Positions 51,349 through 60,515 of a DNA stretch of 64,000 nt are shown one piece after another. This DNA is from Terriglobia bacterium (GTDB lineage Bacteria; Acidobacteriota; Terriglobia; JAIQFV01), in contig JAIQFY010000003.1 in assembly GCA_020072965.1 (NCBI GenBank), positions 94,775 to 158,774 of the forward strand. Direction: 5' to 3'. The position numbers were made by a program, and so were the translations under genes. The notes below the pieces were generated by a model that made no database searches, was not told the DNA's origin, and saw nothing but the letters and a program-made list of their open reading frames with translations. Position 1 is the first letter of the stretch. Each line of letters opens with the position of its first letter.

Positions 51349-52620
51349 ATGATGGACACTTCGTATCAACAACTCTGGCAGGACCGGAAGTTATACCTCA
51401 CGGCAATGACCCACAGCGGGGCCAAGCTCTTTGCGGCGGCGTTCCGGTCAATTGGTATCGACGCTTCGGAGTTCCCGCCTTCCGATGAAGCTGGAATGGA
51501 ACTTGCCTCGAAATACATTTCCGGTGATGAATGTTTCCCGCTGAAGGTTACCGTAGGGGACATGTTAAAGAAGATCCAGGAGAATGATTTTTCGAAACAG
51601 CGGCTGGGAGTGTTCATGCCGACCGCCGAAGGGCCGTGCCGATTCGGTCAGTATGCCCCCTTCTTCCGGAAACTTGTCCAATCCATGAATCTCTCGCCGG
51701 ATGATGTTCTGGTGCTTTCTCCAACCAGCAGGAACGGTTACGAAGATCTGGGGAATTCATCGCGGGAATTGATGCGGACTGGATGGCGGGCGCTGGTGAG
51801 TTCTGATATTCTGAGAAAGTTCCTGCTGAGAACTCGCCCTTACGAGTTGAACGACAGCGAAACGGAGGAAGTTTACGAGAGTTGCCTGGATGGTGTGGCT
51901 GGCGTGTTGGAGGTGCCAGACCAAAAACCAAAGGAGAAACTGGGGGCGCTCGTCGAGGAGATGATCCGGTCGCGCGATCGCTTTCGGGCCATCCCCGTGC
52001 GTAAAGAGAGTCGGCCCCTGATCGGGGTGGTGGGAGAAATTTTCTGCCGCCTGAATCGCTTCAGCAATCAGAACCTGGTAAAGAAAATTGAAGAGTACGG
52101 GGGAGAAGTGTGGCTTTCGGACGTGGGGGAGTGGGTCTGGTACACCAACAGCGAGCAGTGTCGCAAACTCACCATGGAAGGGCGGACACTGACCACCGCG
52201 ATGCTCGGCGCCAAGCTGAAAAACCATCTTCAGAAGAAAGATGAACATGCCCTCATTGCCCCGTTTCATGAGGATTTTCATGGCTGTGAAGAGCCCCAGG
52301 ATATTGAGGTATTCCTCAAGCTGGCCGATCCCTACCTTCCCCAGGCTGGGGCCTACGGGGAAATGGTCATCTCAATCGCGAAATCCGTTTACCTGTACCA
52401 GAAGGGGGCGGATGGAATCATCGATATCAGTCCGTTCACCTGCATGAATGGAACGGTCACCGAGGCGATCTATCCGCGATTGAGCCGGGAACATGACCAT
52501 CTCCCGATAAAGAATTTCTATTTTGATGGAACGCAATCCGATTTAGACCGGGACGTCGGCATCTTTCTGGAATTGGCCCGCAGCTATCAGCGTCGCAAGA
52601 AGATCCAGCGGGCGGCATGA
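51349..52620 (+). CDS. 2-hydroxyacyl-CoA dehydratase (HgdB/D-component)-like protein
   Basis: From ATG 51349 the protein has 423 residues. Conserved cysteine segments GDECFPLKVTVGD, EGPCRFGQYAPFF and ISPFTCMNGTVTEAI match the Fe-S-binding HgdB/DUF2229-associated family. In many anaerobes this region is fused to the double-BadF activase; here it is a separate gene directly downstream, so the pair likely works as one complex. No dehydratase alpha subunit or CoA transferase is nearby, so the classical glutamate-fermentation role is doubtful. The true substrate is unknown. Confidence 0.85.
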   Translation: MMDTSYQQLWQDRKLYLTAMTHSGAKLFAAAFRSIGIDASEFPPSDEAGMELASKYISGDECFPLKVTVGDMLKKIQENDFSKQRLGVFMPTAEGPCRFGQYAPFFRKLVQSMNLSPDDVLVLSPTSRNGYEDLGNSSRELMRTGWRALVSSDILRKFLLRTRPYELNDSETEEVYESCLDGVAGVLEVPDQKPKEKLGALVEEMIRSRDRFRAIPVRKESRPLIGVVGEIFCRLNRFSNQNLVKKIEEYGGEVWLSDVGEWVWYTNSEQCRKLTMEGRTLTTAMLGAKLKNHLQKKDEHALIAPFHEDFHGCEEPQDIEVFLKLADPYLPQAGAYGEMVISIAKSVYLYQKGADGIIDISPFTCMNGTVTEAIYPRLSREHDHLPIKNFYFDGTQSDLDRDVGIFLELARSYQRRKKIQRAA

Positions 52621-52865
52621 ACTGAACTCCCCATGGAACGGCTTCTGAATTCCGGTGGACTTCGGGACTCGCGCGCCTGAACGGTCGGCGATCCGTTGCG
52701 GCCCTGGTTCCTAGGGAGGTTTCAACAAGGACCGGCAGACCCGCAGGTCAACCCCCCCTGTCTCTCCCCCAAAATAAATCATGGCCTCCCCCCGCTTTTT
52801 AAATTATCATTCCACCCATCGTGTTGTATTTTTAGGACTTCACCTCATTCGGGGAGAATTCGCGC

Positions 52866-55016
52866 ATGTCCAGGGTGCATCGCATTGTGCCACTTTCTTT
52901 CGTTGTCTTGGGTATCCTCTCCCTCCTGATTCCTATCCTTGCCGTAATTGGGCAGACGAATCACACGCCTTCGCTCGAAGATCTGCTCAGCATGCGAAGC
53001 GTCAACAGTCCTCAAATCTCCCCGGATGGAAGGTTTGTGGCCTATGGCGTTCAAGAGACAAACTGGAAGGAGAATGCTTATGTGTCTCAGATCTGGTTGG
53101 CCCACGTCGAAAGTGGGGTCACCTTTCCACTGACCCAGGGAAAGAAATCAAGCGAGAATCCCCAATGGTCACCCGACGGGAAATGGGTGGCCTTTGCCAG
53201 CGAGCGCGAGATAATTCCTTCGGCCGCGGGGCCGTCGGTCGATAAATCAGAATCAAAGCCCGCGGCCAGGCAGATCTGGCTTATTTCCCCAGCGGGCGGT
53301 GAGGCTTGGACACTGACGCGGCATGAGACCAACATTGGCGGTTTCCGGTGGTCGGGCGATGGCAGGCAGATTGCCTTCACGGCGACCGAGGCTGAAGCGA
53401 AGAGGACGAAGGATCGGAAGGAGAAGTACAGTGATTATGAGGTCTTTGAAGAAGACTTTGCCCAGAACCAGTTGTGGGTGGTTGATGTGTCAGAGGGCGA
53501 AACTTCATTCGGTCCGGTCAAGGCCAAGCCGGTAACGAAGGATCCCACTCTGAACGTCGGGGGATTTGCATGGTCACCTGATTCCAACCGCATCGCGTTT
53601 CAAGCTACCCCAAACCCGCTGCTTGCATACAGTGGAGAATCCGACCTCTACCTGGTTGATCTGGCCCATGAGAATGCCGTTTCCAGAATCGTGGCGCTTG
53701 AAGGACCTGAGGGGAATCCCGTGTTTTCGCCGGACGGCAAGCAACTGGCCTTTTCAACGGCCTTAGGTCAGAGGTACTCCTATTATTTGAATGGTCATAT
53801 CGCCACCGTCAACGTTGAGGCAGTGCGCACGCACCCCGCCACGAAGCCCTCCGACGTGAAGGATTTGACCACAGAATTTGATGAGAACCCGCAACTGATG
53901 AATTGGGGCCCCGATGGGATTTATTTCGGAGCACTCCAGAAAACGTACTCGCATCTGTTCCGGATCGACCCTCGAACCAGACAAATTGACCGCATCACCT
54001 CGCCGGATCGTTTTGCCGGCGGGGGCGCTACCTTCACGAAAGATTTCAAGAAGTTGGCGTTCACCGCCAGCGACGATACCCACGTGGGTGAAGTTTTCGT
54101 CTCAACAGTCACTCCGTTTGCGCCGCGGAAGCTGAGCGATATGAACAAGCAATTGAAGGGCTGGACGCTCGGCAGCGTCGAGTTGGTGTCCTGGAAAAGC
54201 AAGGACGGAGCGACGATGGAAGGCGTGCTTCACAAGCCGGCCGATTTTGATTCCCATAAAAAATACCCTCTGCTTGTGGTCATCCATGGCGGCCCGACGG
54301 GGATTTCCCGGGCGTTGATGAATCCTGGGAATCATTACTACCCGGTGGAACAATTTCTTTCGAAAGGCGCCCTGGTGCTGGAGCCCAATTATCGCGGCAG
54401 CGCCGGGTACGGGGAGAAGTTTCGTTCCCTCAACGTACGCAATCTGGGCGTCGGCGACATGTGGGACGTCATGAGCGGCGTGGATGCGCTCATCGCGCAG
54501 GGAATCGTCGACCCGTCGCGCCTGGGTTCGATGGGGTGGTCACAGGGCGGTTACATTTCCGCATTCTTGACGACGAACACCGACCGGTTTAAAGCCATTT
54601 CAGTCGGCGCAGGAATCAGCGACTGGATGACGTATTATGTCAATACGGATATCACACCTTTCACCCGGCAGTACCTGCAAGGTACGCCATGGGATGATCC
54701 GGCGATTTATGCCTTGACCTCTCCCATCACCAACATCAAGAGGGCCCGGACTCCCACGCTGATCCAGCATGGGCAGTTCGATAAGCGAGTGCCGATCCCC
54801 AACGGGTTCGAGCTCTATCGTGGGCTAAGGGATGAAAACGTTACCGCGCGGATGATCATCTATGCGGGGTTCGGCCATGGGATTACCAAGCCCAAATCAA
54901 ACCGCGCCGTGTTGCAGCATAATCTCGATTGGTTCAGTCATTATATTTGGGGAGAACCGATCCCGCAGGAATCCCCGCTGCGGGGGAGCGGAGAAGCCGT
55001 CACAAACGTCCAGTGA
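52866..55016 (+). CDS. S9-family prolyl oligopeptidase-like serine peptidase
   Basis: The 716-residue protein has a signal peptide (VPLSFVVLGILSLLIPILAVIG), so it is likely periplasmic or secreted. A beta-propeller of WD/DPP-like repeats follows (SPDGRFVAYGV, SPDGKWVAFAS, WSPDSNRIAFQ). The alpha/beta-hydrolase domain has HGGPTG (oxyanion), GWSQGGY with the nucleophile serine near residue 557, QFDKRVP near 637 and FGHGI with the histidine near 669. It should cut short peptides, often after proline. GGGGAG precedes the start. Confidence 0.93.
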   Translation: MSRVHRIVPLSFVVLGILSLLIPILAVIGQTNHTPSLEDLLSMRSVNSPQISPDGRFVAYGVQETNWKENAYVSQIWLAHVESGVTFPLTQGKKSSENPQWSPDGKWVAFASEREIIPSAAGPSVDKSESKPAARQIWLISPAGGEAWTLTRHETNIGGFRWSGDGRQIAFTATEAEAKRTKDRKEKYSDYEVFEEDFAQNQLWVVDVSEGETSFGPVKAKPVTKDPTLNVGGFAWSPDSNRIAFQATPNPLLAYSGESDLYLVDLAHENAVSRIVALEGPEGNPVFSPDGKQLAFSTALGQRYSYYLNGHIATVNVEAVRTHPATKPSDVKDLTTEFDENPQLMNWGPDGIYFGALQKTYSHLFRIDPRTRQIDRITSPDRFAGGGATFTKDFKKLAFTASDDTHVGEVFVSTVTPFAPRKLSDMNKQLKGWTLGSVELVSWKSKDGATMEGVLHKPADFDSHKKYPLLVVIHGGPTGISRALMNPGNHYYPVEQFLSKGALVLEPNYRGSAGYGEKFRSLNVRNLGVGDMWDVMSGVDALIAQGIVDPSRLGSMGWSQGGYISAFLTTNTDRFKAISVGAGISDWMTYYVNTDITPFTRQYLQGTPWDDPAIYALTSPITNIKRARTPTLIQHGQFDKRVPIPNGFELYRGLRDENVTARMIIYAGFGHGITKPKSNRAVLQHNLDWFSHYIWGEPIPQESPLRGSGEAVTNVQ

Positions 55017-55130
55017 GAGGGGAGAGGGGCGGGATCCCTTGAAACACTGGATTGACGATTAGCTCTCTCATCATGAAATCGGGTCGCACAGGATTCCAAC
55101 TCAAGTCTTCTAAGGACACGGGAGCAATCC

Positions 55131-56528
55131 ATGCGTCGAAGATCCGGCCTCCGAACCATTCTCTTTACAGCGCTATTGTTCATATTTCAGAATTCAATAG
55201 GTCTGGCCTGGGCGGCTTCCGGACCTCAGGCCGATGCGGCGGGCGCGAGTCAGGCCGGGGCCTCACAGGCGTCGCCTTCAGAGCGGCCGGTGATTCGAGA
55301 AGCTGAGGACAAAGAGCGGCAGAAGGTGCAAGCCTATACCCTGACCACCGATCAGCGCGAGAAAGCCATCGCCTATTCGCGGGCAAGCTACCGGCTTTAC
55401 TTCATCGGGATTGCATACGGCCTGGCCCTGTTTTACTTCCTCATGCGCCTTCAATGGCCGGTCCGATTCGGGCGTTGGGCCGCGGGGAGCGGGACGCGGC
55501 GACGTTTTCTCCAGGTCCTCATCTTTGCTCCGCTGTTTCTGATCACCTTGCAGGTTATGACCTTTCCGGTGGACTACTACGGTGAGCATCTCGAAAAGAA
55601 GTTCGGACTGTCGGTGCAGTCCTTCGGTTCCTGGATGTTGGATTGGCTGAAGGGCCTGGCGCTTGGCATCGTTCTCGGGACGTTCCTCATTTGGATCCTC
55701 TATGGGGTGATTCGCCGCAGTCCGCGACGCTGGTGGTTCTATTTTTGGCTGGCCACTATTCCCATCGCGGTCTTCTTGATCTTTTTGCAACCTTATGTCA
55801 TCGAGCCACTCTTCTATAAATTCACGCCGCTTAAGGATACCCAGCCGAAACTGACCGAGCGCCTGTTGAAAGTCGTGGACGGGGCGGGGCTTGATATTCC
55901 TGAATCCCGAATGTATGAGATGAACGCCAGCACCAAGGTGAAGGCGCTGAATGCTTATGTGAGCGGTCTGGGGTCCTCGAAGCGAGTGGTGGTTTGGGAC
56001 ACGACGATCAACAAGATGACCCCTGATGAGATCGCTTTTGTCTTCGGTCATGAGGCGGGGCATTACGTCCTGCACCATATTCCCAAGCTGATTGCGCTAA
56101 CTCTCCTGGTGGTTCTTGTGCTTTTCTATCTCGGATACCGCCTGGTCAGTTGGGCCATTCCCCATTGGCAGGACTGGTCGGGGGTCAGCCGGATTGAGGA
56201 TTGGGGTTCGCTGACTCTCTTGCTTCTCTTTCTCACTGTACTTTCCTTTATCTCCAATCCATTGCTCAACGGGATTTCTCGGCACTTTGAGCATGAGGCC
56301 GATATCTACGGCCTTGAAGTGACTCATGGCTTGGTTTCCGACTGCCAGCAAGATGCCGCCCGGGCCTTTCAGATTCTTGGTGAAGTGGATTTGGGAGATC
56401 CCGATCCGGGTGAATTCATCAAGGTCTGGCTTTATGGCCATCCGCCGGTTGCGGAGAGGGTCACCTTTGCACTGCAATACAACCCCTGGTCTGAGGGCAG
56501 ACGGCCGGAGTTCGTAACCGTGAAGTGA
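55131..56528 (+). CDS. M48-family membrane zinc peptidase (Ste24/CAAX protease type)
   Basis: The 465-residue protein has a signal-like N-terminus and about seven transmembrane helices. Its N-terminal helices match the Ste24 extension (FPVDYYGEHLEKKFGLSVQSFGSW). The zinc motif is HEAGH near residue 306, with the third ligand in EHEADIYG near 386. The motif FGHEAGHYVLHH is complete. Ste24-type enzymes cut prenylated or misfolded membrane proteins; bacterial substrates are mostly unknown. Confidence 0.93.
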   Translation: MRRRSGLRTILFTALLFIFQNSIGLAWAASGPQADAAGASQAGASQASPSERPVIREAEDKERQKVQAYTLTTDQREKAIAYSRASYRLYFIGIAYGLALFYFLMRLQWPVRFGRWAAGSGTRRRFLQVLIFAPLFLITLQVMTFPVDYYGEHLEKKFGLSVQSFGSWMLDWLKGLALGIVLGTFLIWILYGVIRRSPRRWWFYFWLATIPIAVFLIFLQPYVIEPLFYKFTPLKDTQPKLTERLLKVVDGAGLDIPESRMYEMNASTKVKALNAYVSGLGSSKRVVVWDTTINKMTPDEIAFVFGHEAGHYVLHHIPKLIALTLLVVLVLFYLGYRLVSWAIPHWQDWSGVSRIEDWGSLTLLLLFLTVLSFISNPLLNGISRHFEHEADIYGLEVTHGLVSDCQQDAARAFQILGEVDLGDPDPGEFIKVWLYGHPPVAERVTFALQYNPWSEGRRPEFVTVK

Positions 56529-56553
56529 TATCCTGAGAGAAGAGGGGTGTAGC

Positions 56554-56931
56554 ATGAGTGATTTGGATAGGAAGGGCCCCGCAGCCCCGGTTGATCACCG
56601 TCCTTGGGGAAGTTTTACGGTACTGGACGAAGGGAACCAATACAAGGTCAAGCGGATTGAAGTTCTCCCGGGCAAACGATTGAGCTACCAGAAGCACGCC
56701 CATCGCGCTGAACATTGGATGGTCGTTCAAGGCAAAGCCCTCGTGACCCTCGACGGGTTGGACATCCCCCTTGCCCCAGGCGCGACGATTGACATTCCCC
56801 GAGGAGGTGCACACCGGATTAAGAATCAGGGGGTGGGAATGCTCGTATTCATCGAAATCCAGCGGGGGAACTACCTTGGCGAGGACGACATAGCGCGCCT
56901 TGAAGACGATTACGGGCGTGTTCAGAAATGA
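56554..56931 (+). CDS. Cupin of the type II mannose-6-phosphate isomerase family
   Basis: The 125-residue protein consists of a single cupin domain: HRPWGSFTVLDEGNQYKVKRIEVLPGKRLSYQKHAHRAEHWMVVQGKA, shown by its metal ligands in QKHAHRAEHW, and PRGGAHRIKN. This equals the C-terminal isomerase domain of type II phosphomannose isomerase/GDP-mannose pyrophosphorylase proteins, here without the nucleotidyltransferase half. It may isomerise fructose-6-phosphate and mannose-6-phosphate for surface polysaccharides. It follows the M48 gene by 25 bases. Confidence 0.85.
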   Translation: MSDLDRKGPAAPVDHRPWGSFTVLDEGNQYKVKRIEVLPGKRLSYQKHAHRAEHWMVVQGKALVTLDGLDIPLAPGATIDIPRGGAHRIKNQGVGMLVFIEIQRGNYLGEDDIARLEDDYGRVQK

Positions 56932-57152
56932 ATGACACCACACCCGGCACCGCAGAACTCTCAAGACCACGGCTGGGAGCGCTTGCATCGTCTTACTCAA
57001 TCCTCGTTTCACAACTTTGACTCGCCGCCAATGCTGTTCGGATTGGTGGCCTACAGACGGCGTGGAATCCATCTGCCCACTCGATGGTTCTTCGCGTCCT
57101 TCACGTCTCTGCAAGAAGTTTGTTATAAAACCCGGAAGGGCTCCTTCAAATT

Positions 57153-58451
57153 GTGACCGCTCCCGTTCCTAACCTTTCAACCCCCAGGGCTGCAGCCCGC
57201 CGTGCGTCCATGTTCCGCGCCTTGCGCCACCGGAATTTTCAGCTTTTCTTCGGCGGGCAATTGATTTCGTTGATTGGAACATGGATGCAGACACTGGCGC
57301 AGGGTTGGCTGGTCTATCGGCTGACCCATTCAGCAGCTCTACTCGGGACGGTTGGCTTTGCAGGTCAGATTCCGGTACTTTTTTTCGGCCCATTGGCAGG
57401 GATCATTGCCGATCGCCACCGGCGACATCGAATCGTCATTGCGACCCAGGCAGCAATGATGATTCAGGCGATCCTCATGGCGATACTCACTCTCACCCGG
57501 GTTATCACCTTTAGTGAGATCTTCGTTCTCGCTCTCTGCCTGGGTGTCTGTACCGGCTTCGATATTCCCGCCCGCCAATCGTTCCTGGTCGAGATGGTGG
57601 GGGAAGAAGACTTGATGAATGCCATCGCTTTGAACTCCTCGATCTTTAACAGCGCCCGAATCGTTGGGCCCGCTGTGGCCGGAGTCCTCGTGGCGGCCCT
57701 GGGGGAAGGGATGTGCTTTCTCATCAACGGGCTCAGTTTTATTGCAGTCATCGCGGGGCTCTTGATGATGAGAGTGAACACCCCCCCGGTTGAGCACAGG
57801 GGCGCCGGGAAGTGGGAGCAGTTCCGGGAAGGCTTGAACTACACTCGCAAGAACGTAGCCATCCGCGCGCTGCTGCTCTTGCTGGGTATGGTCAGCCTGC
57901 TGGGAATGGCCTACATGGTGCTCATGCCAATCTTCGCGGATAAGGTGCTTCACAGTGGAGCACTCGGTCTGGGTTGGTTGATGACGGCCGCCGGCTTTGG
58001 GGCCTTATTGGCTGCGCTCTCTTTGGCAAGACGAAAAAATGTCTTGGGATTGGATCGTGTGGTGGCACGGGCTGCCGCGGGATTCGGCGTGAGCCTGGTG
58101 CTGTTTGGACTCTCGAAGTCATTGTGGTTGTCCCTGGTCTTGTTGGTCCCCGCAGGATTTTGCCTCATGGTGCAAATGGCGGCCACCAACACCCTGGTCC
58201 AGTCGATCGTCACGCATGCCATGCGGGGCCGGGTAATGGGACTCTACACCATGATGTTCCTGGGGATAGCGCCCTTTGGAAGTTTGATGGCCGGTTTCCT
58301 GGCTCAACGGTACGGCGCCCCCTTCGCTGTCATTTCCGGGGGGCTCGCGTGCATCGTGAGTGCCAGCGTATTTGGCTACCAGCTTCGCCACCTCAAGATC
58401 GACAGCCAATTCGCCCTGTCATCTCCGGAGACCCCCTCCGATGCCATCTAA
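57153..58451 (+). CDS. MFS transporter (EntS-like)
   Basis: The protein has 432 residues from GTG 57153; ATG 57210 (MFRALRHRNFQLFFGGQLIS) is an alternative. Twelve helices are predicted. The opening ALRHRNFQLFFGGQLISLIGTWMQ and the loop ADRHRRHRIVIATQ match the EntS/DUF894 branch of MFS exporters. VEMVGEEDLMNAIALNSSIFNSARIVGPAVAG is typical of that group. It probably exports a small hydrophobic compound. Its last 11 bases overlap the next MFS gene. Confidence 0.88.
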   Translation: MTAPVPNLSTPRAAARRASMFRALRHRNFQLFFGGQLISLIGTWMQTLAQGWLVYRLTHSAALLGTVGFAGQIPVLFFGPLAGIIADRHRRHRIVIATQAAMMIQAILMAILTLTRVITFSEIFVLALCLGVCTGFDIPARQSFLVEMVGEEDLMNAIALNSSIFNSARIVGPAVAGVLVAALGEGMCFLINGLSFIAVIAGLLMMRVNTPPVEHRGAGKWEQFREGLNYTRKNVAIRALLLLLGMVSLLGMAYMVLMPIFADKVLHSGALGLGWLMTAAGFGALLAALSLARRKNVLGLDRVVARAAAGFGVSLVLFGLSKSLWLSLVLLVPAGFCLMVQMAATNTLVQSIVTHAMRGRVMGLYTMMFLGIAPFGSLMAGFLAQRYGAPFAVISGGLACIVSASVFGYQLRHLKIDSQFALSSPETPSDAI

Positions 58452-59892
58452 CTCCATCCCTGTTCTGACGACCCTGTCTGGGCCGGAGGCTCGCGATCGA
58501 CGCAACGCGTTGGTCGCGTCCTTTCTTGGCTGGACCCTCGACGCCTTTGATTTCTTCGTCGTTGTCATGGTGTTGACTGAAATCGCCAGGGATTTTCACC
58601 GGACCAATGCGGAAATTGCATTGACGCTCACGGCTACACTGGCTTTTCGGCCAATCGGGGCCTTTATCTTTGGGCTGATGGCCGACAAATACGGGCGTCG
58701 CCTGCCCCTCATGATCGATGTCGTCCTCTATTCGATCATCGAAGTCGCTTCGGGTCTCGCGCCGAACTACACCACGTTTCTGATTTTGCGCGCACTTTTT
58801 GGCATCGGCATGGGAGGTGAGTGGGGTGTGGGGGCTTCACTGGCAATGGAAGCGGTGCCTCCCCGATGGCGGGGGATTCTTTCCGGCCTCCTTCAAGAAG
58901 GATATGCGGCTGGTTACCTTTTGGCATCGTGCGCCTATTTCCTTGTGTTACCTCATTTGGGATGGCGCGCGATGTTCTTTCTTGGTGGGGCCCCGGCGCT
59001 TTTGGCCTTATTCATCCGGCGCAACGTAAAAGAATCTGATGTGTGGGAACGTTCCAGGAGAAAGGATTGGAGTGCCCTTTGGATCTCAGTGCGGACCCAT
59101 GTCAAATATTACGTGTTGCTCGCAGCAGTGGTTGTCGTCGCTGACGCCTTCCGCCGGCCGGCATCTTCCTTGATTGAGAGGGTCTTGAATTCGGAGAACT
59201 TGGAAGGAAGCGGCGGGACTTCTCCAATTCGAATCATCGTTGTGTTCGTGGTTGCAGCGATCCTCATTTTCATGGCGGATGTGACGTGGCATGTGGCCGA
59301 AGGACACCGCAAACTGTTTTTCTATCTGGTCGCGCTGATGACTATGATGAGCTTTGTTTCGCATGGTACTCAGGATATGTATCCGACCTTTTTGAAGGTG
59401 CAGCGCGGCTTCTCTCCGCGAATGACCGCGATCATATCCATCATTGCGAACCTTGGGGCCTTGATTGGCGGGATTTGCGGCGGCCTCTTCTCGGACCGGT
59501 TTGGCCGCCGTCGGGGGATGATTACCGCGCTGTTAATCGGAATTGCGGTGATTCCCCTGTGGGTGTTCTCCCCCACCGCCAGCCTACTGATGCTGGGGGC
59601 CTTCTTGATGCAGTTCATGGTCCAGGGGGCCTGGGGGGTTATTCCGGCCCACATTACGGAACTTTCCCCGGACAGTGTCAGGGGATTTCTCGCTGGCTTC
59701 GCCTACCAGTGCGGCATCCTGATCGCCGGGAGCGTGGCCTACCTGGAAGCGGTTTTCGCAAGTCGAATGAATTATGCCAACGCCATGGCGGCCACGGCAC
59801 TCGTCGTATTTCTGCTCGCCGCTGTTGTCATTGCGCTGGGGCGCGAGAAGAAGGGAATCCAGTTTGGGGTGGAGCGAAGCACCAAAGTGTAA
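58441..59892 (+). CDS. MFS transporter (metabolite:proton symporter type)
   Basis: From ATG 58441 the protein has 483 residues and about 12 helices. FLGWTLDAFDFFVVVMVLTEIA and the loop LMADKYGRRLPLMIDVV, with RALFGIGMGGEWGVGASLAMEAVPPRWRG, match the sialate/lactate/JEN-like symporter branch. An insertion of about 60 residues in the middle loop contains an extra hydrophobic pair. It overlaps the preceding MFS gene by 11 bases, so the two are translationally coupled despite belonging to different MFS branches. Confidence 0.88.
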   Translation: MPSNSIPVLTTLSGPEARDRRNALVASFLGWTLDAFDFFVVVMVLTEIARDFHRTNAEIALTLTATLAFRPIGAFIFGLMADKYGRRLPLMIDVVLYSIIEVASGLAPNYTTFLILRALFGIGMGGEWGVGASLAMEAVPPRWRGILSGLLQEGYAAGYLLASCAYFLVLPHLGWRAMFFLGGAPALLALFIRRNVKESDVWERSRRKDWSALWISVRTHVKYYVLLAAVVVVADAFRRPASSLIERVLNSENLEGSGGTSPIRIIVVFVVAAILIFMADVTWHVAEGHRKLFFYLVALMTMMSFVSHGTQDMYPTFLKVQRGFSPRMTAIISIIANLGALIGGICGGLFSDRFGRRRGMITALLIGIAVIPLWVFSPTASLLMLGAFLMQFMVQGAWGVIPAHITELSPDSVRGFLAGFAYQCGILIAGSVAYLEAVFASRMNYANAMAATALVVFLLAAVVIALGREKKGIQFGVERSTKV

Positions 59893-59893
59893 G

Positions 59894-60487
59894 GGCACGA
59901 CTTCAGTCGTGCCGCCCTGTCACTCAAGACCATCCAGGGACTTTAGTCCCGAAAGATCTCCGATGCTGGATCCAGTTCAAAGCCCGGATAGGCAGAGCAG
60001 TGAACATACTCATCAGCCTTTTCAACGAGCTTGCGTCTTACGGCGTTCTCCCAAATATAGGTCTTGTGGGTTGCATAATCTCTTGTGTCTCGAATCTCAT
60101 GGTCTGCGAACCCTGGTTGCCATATCTCAAGCGAAGAGTTTAGCTCTTTTCCCACCCGATACGAGTACCCACCCCTGATTAGTTGCACAGCCCGCTCTAA
60201 GGTCGTTTGCTGTCCTGGTGTGATGATCAAATGAAAGTGCTCTGGCATGAGTGTAAATTCGTGCAACAAATAACGGGATTTCCTTCGATAGTCATAGAGA
60301 ACGTCCAAAAGCAATTTAGCCAAAGTATCAGCTCGAAAATTTTGGCGGCGCTCCCAGGTATTGGCAGTGATGAAAAAGGTTCCTTCATGATTTGGACCAC
60401 GATGAGGTTTTGCCATGGATTTGCTCCAGGGGCTAAAGCCCTGGGGGATGTAAAGGGGGGGCTGGACGGCACGACTGAAGTCGTGCC
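59894..60487. mobile_element. RAYT transposase module framed by mirror-image REP hairpins
   Basis: Left side: GGCACGACTTCAGTCGTGCC (59894-59913), then GGGACTTTAGTCCC (59937-59950). Right side: CCAGGGGCTAAAGCCCTGG (60426-60444), then GGCACGACTGAAGTCGTGCC (60468-60487). The two sides are inverted copies with the same order, outer ACTTCAGT core and inner CTTTAG core. The enclosed gene (59943-60416, minus) is a Y1-type transposase. Its stop lies inside the left inner hairpin. This is the standard REP/RAYT layout. Confidence 0.88.
59943..60416 (-). CDS. REP-associated tyrosine transposase (RAYT)
   Basis: The 157-residue protein is an IS200-like Y1 HUH nuclease. GTFFITANTWERRQNF forms the first strand. 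The metal-binding HUH motif is H60-F-H62 in MPEHFHLIITPG. The likely catalytic tyrosine is Y120 in THKTYIWENAVRRKLV, and DEYVHCSAYPGFEL is the usual C-terminal motif. RAYTs bind and cut REP palindromes on single-stranded DNA and are thought to spread them. Several matching hairpins lie elsewhere in the window, suggesting past or present activity. Confidence 0.9.
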   Translation of the reverse strand: MAKPHRGPNHEGTFFITANTWERRQNFRADTLAKLLLDVLYDYRRKSRYLLHEFTLMPEHFHLIITPGQQTTLERAVQLIRGGYSYRVGKELNSSLEIWQPGFADHEIRDTRDYATHKTYIWENAVRRKLVEKADEYVHCSAYPGFELDPASEIFRD

Positions 60488-60515
60488 TTTACAGGTTAAG
60501 GGGGGAGAAGTAGGC

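Noticed and set aside
53087..55300. Several long minus-strand and alternative frames within the S9 and M48 genes
   Set aside because: They are shadow frames of high-GC coding sequence with strong family matches on the other strand.
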